Shown here: positions 58,598 to 64,000 of the stretch, piece after piece | How positions within the stretch are numbered: the first letter of the stretch is position 1 | Layout: each line of letters opens with the position of its first letter | Assembly: GCF_014897705.1 (NCBI RefSeq) | Contig: NZ_JABUXV010000005.1 | Span: 62,001-126,000 of the forward strand | Origin: Brachybacterium sp. FME24 | Lineage (GTDB): Bacteria > Actinomycetota > Actinomycetes > Actinomycetales > Dermabacteraceae | Reading direction: 5' to 3' | Length of the DNA: 64,000 bases | The notes under the pieces: model-generated | What the model was told of the DNA's origin: nothing | What the model saw: the letters and a program-made list of their open reading frames with translations, nothing else | Databases searched by the model: none | Made by a program: the position numbers and the translations under genes

Positions 58598-59527
58598 TCA
58601 GCTCTCGGAGCCGGGGGCTCCTTCGTCGTCCTTGCCCTCGGGAGAAGTCTCCTCGGTGAATCCAGCCAGGTACTCCTCGACCTCGGCGGCGATGTCGTCC
58701 GCCCTGGGGACCTCGGCGCCCGCGCCGGCGATGAGCATCCGGTCGTAGCGCTGCTCGAGCCCGGAGACCATCTCCTCCAGCTGCGACTGCGCCTCGATCT
58801 GGGCGGCGACCGCCTCGCGGACGGGACCGGCCTGAGCCTCGAGGGCGTCGATCGGGACGTGGGGGCCCTTCTCCTGGCCGATCGCGCTCAGCAGTGCGAT
58901 CGCAGCGTCGGGATAGGACATCTCGTGGAGGTACTGCGGCACGTGCACGACCAGCCCGACGACGTCATGGCCGGCATCGGCCAGGCGCAGCGTGAGCAGC
59001 GCCGTGAAGGGGGCGCGCATGCGGAAGGTGCCCGGCATGGTGCGACGCACTTCGATCGAGTCGGGGTCGCCCGCGAAGCGGGTCACCGGCAGTTCGCGGG
59101 TGTGGGGGACCGGCGCCGGGAAGCCCTGCACCAACAGGGTGCGCTCGATGCCGAGCTGGTCGACGACGACCCGCAGCGCGTTGGCCACCCGCTCCCACTG
59201 GAAGGACGGCTCAGGGCCGGTGAGCAGGAAGAAGACCTCGCCATCGGGGTCTGTGACCTCGTGAAGGATGATCTCCGGCTTCTCGTAGTCGTCGAAGTGG
59301 TCGAGCTGGAGGGTGACCTCGGGTCGCCGCCCGGCGTAGTCGAACACCTGGTCCATGTCCAAGCGGCCGACGACACGGCTGGGCAGGGTGTTGAGCAGGT
59401 GGTCGTCGATGAGGTCCTGCGCATTGCCGGCGTCGGTGTATGCGCCGAGGGTGACCAGGAGCGTGCGGCCGCGCAGAGAACGCGAGTCGACGTGGCGCTC
59501 GTAGCTGAACAGAGTCGTCGGATCCAT
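58598..59527 (-). CDS. PAC2-family protein
   Basis: 309-aa member of the PAC2 (proteasome assembly chaperone-like) family found throughout Actinobacteria. Conserved segments: RTLLVTLGAYTDAG, FLLTGPEPSFQWERV, LVQGFPAPVPHTR, VHVPQYL. C-terminus acidic. The function in bacteria is unproven; homologues are ATP-grasp-associated or proteasome-linked. ATG preceded by GGAGGT. Frame continues upstream to 59656 without support. Confidence 0.88.
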   Translation of the reverse strand: MDPTTLFSYERHVDSRSLRGRTLLVTLGAYTDAGNAQDLIDDHLLNTLPSRVVGRLDMDQVFDYAGRRPEVTLQLDHFDDYEKPEIILHEVTDPDGEVFFLLTGPEPSFQWERVANALRVVVDQLGIERTLLVQGFPAPVPHTRELPVTRFAGDPDSIEVRRTMPGTFRMRAPFTALLTLRLADAGHDVVGLVVHVPQYLHEMSYPDAAIALLSAIGQEKGPHVPIDALEAQAGPVREAVAAQIEAQSQLEEMVSGLEQRYDRMLIAGAGAEVPRADDIAAEVEEYLAGFTEETSPEGKDDEGAPGSES

Positions 59528-59624
59528 GATGACCTCCAGGCAATCGGCCGCCGGGCGAGGCGGTGAGGGTGACTCATTCTTCAACGACCGCTCCCACCGC
59601 ACTATTCCAGCGCGGCGACCGGGT

Positions 59625-60428
59625 TCACGTGACCAGCGACACGGTATCGATCGCAAGGCGGATCGCGAGGGCGCCGGTCACCACCAGGAACACGATGCGC
59701 ACGAAGCCGGAGCCGAACCGGATCGCCAGGCGCGCGCCGAGGTAGCCGCCGAGCACATTTGTCACGGCCATGATCGCCCCGAGCAGCCACCACACCTCAC
59801 CCTGCAGGCCGAACACCAGCAGGGCACCGATGTTGGTGGTGAGGTTCGCGAGCTTCGCGTGCACGCTCGCCTCGAGGAAGCCGTAACCGAGCACCGCGAC
59901 CAGAGCAATGATGAAGAAGCTGCCGGTGCCCGGCCCGAGGATCCCGTCGTAGAGGCCGACCGCGCCGCCGATGCCCCCGGAGCGCAGCACCTGCGCGCGC
60001 CCGCGGTGCCGGGGCTCGTGCTTCAGTCCCATCGCCGGTCGCACCAGGGTGTAGACCCCGACGACGATCAGCGCCCCGAGCACGATGGGGGAGAGCCACG
60101 CCTTGGGGATGGACGAGGCCATCCCGGCGCCGACCGCGCTGCCCAGCAGAGCACAGAGGACCAGCGGGATCGTGGTCGCGGCCACCGGCAGCACCCGACG
60201 CACGTAGGTCCACGAGGACACCGCGGTCCCGGCGGCGGAGGCGAGCTTGTTGGTGCCCAGCACGGTGGCGGTCGAGGTGTCCGCAGGCAACGAGGTCACC
60301 AGCGCCGGCAGTTGGATCAGTCCGCCCCCTCCCACGACGGCGTCGACCCAGCCGGCGAGGAATGAGGCACCGATCAGGAGAACCACCGTCAGCACGGAGA
60401 GCTGGAGGAGCTGGTCGAGCAGAGGCAC
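59625..60428 (-). CDS. TSUP (TauE/SafE) family membrane transporter
   Basis: 267-aa permease with about eight hydrophobic helices; family motifs GWVDAVVGGGGLIQLPAL near the N-terminus and the internal repeat GLYDGILGPGTGSFF. TSUP proteins export sulfite or organosulfonates or move other anions. GTG 60428 is the last reasonable start before the frame loses hydrophobic character; no strong Shine-Dalgarno. Divergent from the HAD gene (66 bases). Confidence 0.9.
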   Translation of the reverse strand: MPLLDQLLQLSVLTVVLLIGASFLAGWVDAVVGGGGLIQLPALVTSLPADTSTATVLGTNKLASAAGTAVSSWTYVRRVLPVAATTIPLVLCALLGSAVGAGMASSIPKAWLSPIVLGALIVVGVYTLVRPAMGLKHEPRHRGRAQVLRSGGIGGAVGLYDGILGPGTGSFFIIALVAVLGYGFLEASVHAKLANLTTNIGALLVFGLQGEVWWLLGAIMAVTNVLGGYLGARLAIRFGSGFVRIVFLVVTGALAIRLAIDTVSLVT

Positions 60429-60482
60429 GGGGACCAGTGAACACCCGCCCCTCGGCGTCCGCGAATCGTGCCCGTTCCCTGG

Positions 60483-60488
60483 CACAAT
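60483..60488 (+). promoter_or_regulatory. Leaderless-type -10 box (CACAAT) for the HAD gene
   Basis: CACAAT ends 6 bases before ATG 60495; no Shine-Dalgarno between. Confidence 0.45.
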
Positions 60489-60494
60489 GGCGAC

Positions 60495-61115
60495 ATGAGC
60501 GCAGTGATCTGGGACCTCGGTGGGACGCTGGTCGACACGTACCCCGATGTCGACCGCGCCCTGGCGTCCGCCATCGACTCCGCCAGCGATGAGGCGCGGC
60601 TGCACGAGGTCGCCCAGCTGACCAGAGTCTCCAGTACGCATGCCATCAGCACCCTCGCCGAGCGCCATGGCGTCTCCGAGCGGCGGCTGCGCGTGGCGTA
60701 CGAGGCGACGAAGCAGCACTGGCGTGAGCATCCCCCGGCAGTGATGGACGGTGCCCGAGAGGTCATCGAGGCGGTTCGCCGTGCCGGGGGAGTGAACCTC
60801 GTCGCCACGCACCGTGAACGTTCGAGCGCTCAATGCCTCCTGGACGCCCTGGAACTGCGGATCGACGACATGGTCTGCGCGCCGGACGGATTCGAGCGCA
60901 AGCCGGATCCGGCCATGATCCAGGAGCTGCTGAGGCGCCATGACCGAGACCCGGCGGAGTGCCTCGCCGTCGGCGACCGGCCCACCGACCTCGAGGCGGC
61001 CGGCGCCGTCCGGGTCCGGGGCGTGCTGCTGGAGACCCGTGGCGTCCCCCTGGCAGCCGGCGGGGCCGAACGCATCCGTCATGTGAGGGAGCTGCTCGGG
61101 CTGCTCGGCCTCTGA
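60495..61115 (+). CDS. HAD-family hydrolase
   Basis: 206-aa haloacid-dehalogenase-like phosphatase with a helical cap. Motif I reads VIWDLGGTLVDT: the nucleophile Asp is present but the second, acid/base Asp is Gly, as in a known subset of small HAD proteins. Motif III Lys in ERKPDP and motif IV GDRPTDLEAA are present. Start set by the CACAAT box 6 bases upstream. Substrate unknown. The motif I change may reduce phosphatase activity. Confidence 0.88.
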   Translation: MSAVIWDLGGTLVDTYPDVDRALASAIDSASDEARLHEVAQLTRVSSTHAISTLAERHGVSERRLRVAYEATKQHWREHPPAVMDGAREVIEAVRRAGGVNLVATHRERSSAQCLLDALELRIDDMVCAPDGFERKPDPAMIQELLRRHDRDPAECLAVGDRPTDLEAAGAVRVRGVLLETRGVPLAAGGAERIRHVRELLGLLGL

Positions 61116-61247
61116 CGCCGATCGCGTCCGGCGCAATCAGCCGTCTTCCGATGCGATGCGCGGGTATTCCCCCGGGGACGTGCGGGGGGTCACCGTAAAT
61201 CTCCGTCGATCCCTCTGCGAGCTGTTCCCCGGGGAGAGGGCCGCGCC

Positions 61248-61253
61248 TAGCCT
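61248..61253 (+). promoter_or_regulatory. Putative -10 box (TAGCCT) for the FtsX-type exporter operon
   Basis: TAGCCT 51 bases before the permease ATG in the 189-base gap after the HAD gene. Confidence 0.35.
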
Positions 61254-61304
61254 GACGGCAGCCGCCGAGCGTCCAGCAGGGCGGACCAACGGAAGGACCG
61301 GCTC

Positions 61305-63683
61305 ATGCTGGGCCTCGTCACCATCCGCCGTCTTCGTCGCGACGCCGCGGTCACCGCGACCCTCACCGTCCTGCTCGCCCTCGCCGTGCTGTGCGCCGCC
61401 GCCTCGGCCGGTCTGATGGCGCGACTGGCCGGTGCCTCCACCACTTTGCTCGACCAGGCCGACGCCCCGCATCTCGCGCAGATGCACGCCGGGGAGCTCG
61501 ACGCCGCTGCTGTGGGGGCTTTCGCGCAAGAGCGCCCGGAGGTGACCGCCCATCGGACCCAGCAGTTGTTGGGACTGGACGGCTCTCAGCTCGCCTTCGA
61601 CGGCGTCGGGCAGGACAGCAGCATCCAGCAGAACTCGCTCACGGTGCCATCCGCAGACGGGGACCTGATGCTGGATCTCGAGGGGCAGCCGGTGACCGAT
61701 GTGCGGCCCGGGATGATCTGGCTGCCGGTCATGTATCGGATCGAGGACGGTCTGAGGGTCGGTTCGTCGGTGAGCATCACGGGTCCTGACGGGTTCTCCC
61801 ATGAGTTCGAAGTAGCCGGTTTCATCCGGGACTCGCTCATGAACACTCCGCTCGCCAGCTCCAAGCGTCTGCTGGTCAGTGAGCAGGACCTGGCCGCGGT
61901 CGCCGACCACACCGGGAGCACCGAGTATCTGATCAGCTTCTGGCTGCAGGACCCGCAGACGCAGGTCTCCGCGGTGCGCACTGCCTATCAGCAGTCGGAT
62001 CTTCCCGAGAACGGCCCGATGGTCGACCGCCAGGCCTTCGTGCTGTTCGCGATCCTGGGCGACGGTCTGGTCGCCGCCGCCGTGCTGGGCGCAGCTCTGC
62101 TGGTCCTGGTGATCGCGCTGGTCTGCGTACGCCTGGCACTGGTGACCGCCCTGGCACGGGAACGTCGTGAGATCGGTGTCCTGCGCGCCCTCGGTATCCG
62201 CCGGGCGGATCTGCGCGGCGCATACCTGGCGCGCTATGGCGTGATGGCGCTGGCCGCGACGATCATCGGACTGGCGGGCGGTATCCCTCTGGGGTCCGCA
62301 CTCGCCGCGGATCTCACCGCGTACTCGGGTCCGACCGGTGGAGCCGCGGTGCTGGTGGCTCCGGTGGCCGCGGCATGCGCGCTGCTGGTCGTCGTCCTGA
62401 CCGGCGTCGCCCTGATGCTGCGCCGACTGCGCAGGATCGACCCTGTGGAGGTGCTGCGCGGCGACGGGGGAGAAGGGTCGGGCCACACGGGGCCGCGGCG
62501 GGGAGGGAGCCCGTCCAGCCTTTTCCGGCTGCAAGACTCCTCCCTTCCGATCTCCCTCCTCCTGGGTTTGCGCACCCTCGTGCGGCGGCCCGGCTCGTCG
62601 TTCATGCTGTTGGCGGTCTTCGCGCTGTGCACGGTGCTGGCTGCGGTCCCGGCCGGCGTGGCCGCCACGCTCAGCTCCCCGCGGATCGTGACAGCGATGG
62701 GGATCGGACAGTTCGACGTGCGCATCGACGTACCGCTCGCCGGGGAGGTCGACACCGCCGTGCACGACCGTGCCGTCGCCGCCGTCGCGGAGGACTCCCG
62801 CATCGAGGCGTATGCCGCACGCGTGAGCACGCGCCATCTGGTCGAGGTCGAGGGCAGTCCTCCGATCAGCCTCCCCATCGAGTCCGGCGACCACACGGCA
62901 CTTCCCCTCGAGTACGCGGAGGGCCGGGCGCCCACGGCGGAGGACGAGATCGCCCTGAGCCTGGTCGCACTGGCCGAGACCGGTATGTCCCTGGGCGACA
63001 CACTGCCTGTGCAGACGACCACCGGGACCCGTCCGCTGCGCATCGTCGGTGCCTACCAGGACGTCACCCAGGGAGGGCTGACCGCCAAGGCGCAGCTGCC
63101 CACTGAGCAGGAGGAAGTGCAGTGGTCCGTCCTCACCGCGCGTCTCGTGCCAGGTGCCGATCGCGAGGCGCTGATCGCTGAGCTCGCTGCCGAGCTGCCG
63201 GAGACCACGGTGGGCGATGTCAGCAGGTATCAGGAACAGCTGCTGGGCGGGATGGCCACCGGCATGACGCGCGCAGCGGTGGCCACAGCCGCTGTCGCTG
63301 CGATGCTCGCCGGACTGATCTCGCTGCTGGTGACCCGCATGCTCCTGGCCGAGGATGCCCGCCAGCTCGCCACCCAGCGCGCCCTCGGCATGCCGCGGGG
63401 CCTGCGGCGCGGCCCGTACCTCGTGCGCATGCTCGCCGTGCTGCTGCTGGCCCTGCCGGTGGGTCTGCTCCTGGCTCAGGTGGTGGGACAAGGCGGCATG
63501 AACCTGATGATCGAGGCCATGACCGGAGGACTGGCCACCCTCGGTCAGGGCACCAGCAGGCTGACCCTGCACAGCGCACCGCTGATCATGGCCGTCGCCG
63601 TGCCGCTCCTGCTCGGGGTGGCCGTGACCGTCGCGACCAGCCTGGCCACCACCCGACACACCGCGAGAAGAGGCCCATCATGA
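61305..63683 (+). CDS. FtsX-like ABC transporter permease (two FtsX modules)
   Basis: 792-aa membrane protein: one helix at residues about 15-38, an extracytoplasmic domain, three helices (residues about 245-375), then a second helix near 440, another extracytoplasmic domain and three helices to the C-terminus. Each three-helix block has the FtsX signature, for example RREIGVLRALGIRRADL and ARQLATQRALGMPRGLRRG. This is the MacB/LolC-type mechanotransmission class exporting peptides, drugs or lipoproteins. ATG behind GGAAGGA. Overlaps the ATPase gene by ATGA. Confidence 0.92.
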   Translation: MLGLVTIRRLRRDAAVTATLTVLLALAVLCAAASAGLMARLAGASTTLLDQADAPHLAQMHAGELDAAAVGAFAQERPEVTAHRTQQLLGLDGSQLAFDGVGQDSSIQQNSLTVPSADGDLMLDLEGQPVTDVRPGMIWLPVMYRIEDGLRVGSSVSITGPDGFSHEFEVAGFIRDSLMNTPLASSKRLLVSEQDLAAVADHTGSTEYLISFWLQDPQTQVSAVRTAYQQSDLPENGPMVDRQAFVLFAILGDGLVAAAVLGAALLVLVIALVCVRLALVTALARERREIGVLRALGIRRADLRGAYLARYGVMALAATIIGLAGGIPLGSALAADLTAYSGPTGGAAVLVAPVAAACALLVVVLTGVALMLRRLRRIDPVEVLRGDGGEGSGHTGPRRGGSPSSLFRLQDSSLPISLLLGLRTLVRRPGSSFMLLAVFALCTVLAAVPAGVAATLSSPRIVTAMGIGQFDVRIDVPLAGEVDTAVHDRAVAAVAEDSRIEAYAARVSTRHLVEVEGSPPISLPIESGDHTALPLEYAEGRAPTAEDEIALSLVALAETGMSLGDTLPVQTTTGTRPLRIVGAYQDVTQGGLTAKAQLPTEQEEVQWSVLTARLVPGADREALIAELAAELPETTVGDVSRYQEQLLGGMATGMTRAAVATAAVAAMLAGLISLLVTRMLLAEDARQLATQRALGMPRGLRRGPYLVRMLAVLLLALPVGLLLAQVVGQGGMNLMIEAMTGGLATLGQGTSRLTLHSAPLIMAVAVPLLLGVAVTVATSLATTRHTARRGPS

Positions 63684-64000
63684 GCGCAGTCGTCCTGCAA
63701 GCCCGAGGGATCAGCCAGCACATCGGTACCACCGCGCTGCTCCAGGAGATCGATCTGAAGGTCGAGGCGGGGGAGATGGTCGCTGTCAGAGGCCCCTCCG
63801 GCAGCGGCAAGTCGACGCTGCTGCAGACCCTCAGCGGCATGTCGCGCCCCACCGCCGGCAGCATCGAGCTCGGGGGAGAGGAGCTCACCGTGCTGACCCA
63901 GGAGCAGCTCGCCGCACGCCGCCTGAGTGCGATCGGTTTCGTGTTCCAACAGGCAGAACTGCTGCGCGACCTCACGATGCTGGAGAACGTGGTGCTTCCC
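63680..64000 (+). CDS. ABC transporter ATPase (LolD/FtsE-like), 3' truncated
   Basis: First 107 codons of the ATPase partner of the FtsX-type permease. Walker A RGPSGSGKSTLL and the Q-loop region (GFVFQQAELL) are present; the signature and Walker B lie beyond the window. The start ATG overlaps the permease stop. With the permease it forms a complete MacB-like exporter. Confidence 0.93.
   Translation, partial: MSAVVLQARGISQHIGTTALLQEIDLKVEAGEMVAVRGPSGSGKSTLLQTLSGMSRPTAGSIELGGEELTVLTQEQLAARRLSAIGFVFQQAELLRDLTMLENVVLP

Noticed and set aside
61137..63659. 840-codon minus-strand frame opposite the FtsX-type permease
   Set aside because: Composition is His/Gln/Gly-rich with no domain; the plus-strand permease has signatures and operon context.

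Overview
The window is very GC-rich actinobacterial chromosome. GTG starts, 4-base start/stop overlaps and -10-like TANNNT boxes sitting 6-7 bases before start codons are all common. Gene order points to Micrococcales: uvrA-uvrC-rapZ-yvcK-whiA-gap-pgk-tpiA-secG, then the pentose-phosphate block, ctaB, xerD-parA-rluB-tyrA-cmk/der, and a DUF881-sbp-DUF881-garA-MerR-MerR block. A Brachybacterium/Dermabacteraceae-like host is my inference; no 16S rRNA is present to confirm it.

Layout. (1) 1-10711, plus strand: UvrA (5' cut off) and UvrC, the RapZ-YvcK-WhiA trio, lower glycolysis, SecG. (2) 10872-17607, minus strand: transketolase, transaldolase, glucose-6-phosphate dehydrogenase, and a single-ORF fusion of OpcA with 6-phosphogluconolactonase, with strong hairpins between tkt/tal and tal/zwf. 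(3) 17902-25156, plus strand: CtaB, XerD, ParA-like ATPase, RluB, prephenate dehydrogenase, fused cytidylate kinase/Der GTPase. The condensin genes scpA and scpB, usual between parA and rluB in relatives, are absent. (4) 25323-30156: small membrane protein, Nudix hydrolase with an unknown partner, and a sugar ABC importer without its ATPase. (5) 30343-39606: acyltransferase, two-component system, SDR, PurU, MMPL exporter with divergent MarR regulator, old yellow enzyme. (6) 39738-44787: LysR regulator and a three-gene operon (EctB-like diaminobutyrate aminotransferase, metal-ligand-less M24 ectoine hydrolase type enzyme, aldehyde dehydrogenase) that reads as ectoine catabolism. (7) 44870-50934: luciferase-like monooxygenase, tRNA-Pro, the DUF881/Sbp/GarA/MerR block. 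(8) 51043-53588: MinD/ParA-like ATPase, THUMP-type methyltransferase, DinB-fold protein. (9) 53596-57684, minus strand: two Gfo/Idh/MocA oxidoreductases and two sugar-phosphate-isomerase-fold proteins in one operon. (10) 57796-64000: transglutaminase-like protein, PAC2 protein, TSUP permease, HAD hydrolase, and an FtsX-type ABC exporter cut by the window end.

How the genes work together: the left half is conserved housekeeping (repair, central carbon flux, RNA/cell-division regulation, chromosome segregation). The right half is mostly nutrient acquisition and catabolism, plus stress and efflux functions, interleaved with a conserved signalling/division block. I see no prophage, insertion sequence, CRISPR array or recognisable defence island. 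The most notable items are the OpcA-Pgl fusion, the ectoine-degradation module lacking a local deacetylase, the missing scpAB, a RapZ with a degraded P-loop, a GarA homologue without its usual phospho-switch motif, and a recurrent leaderless promoter architecture.
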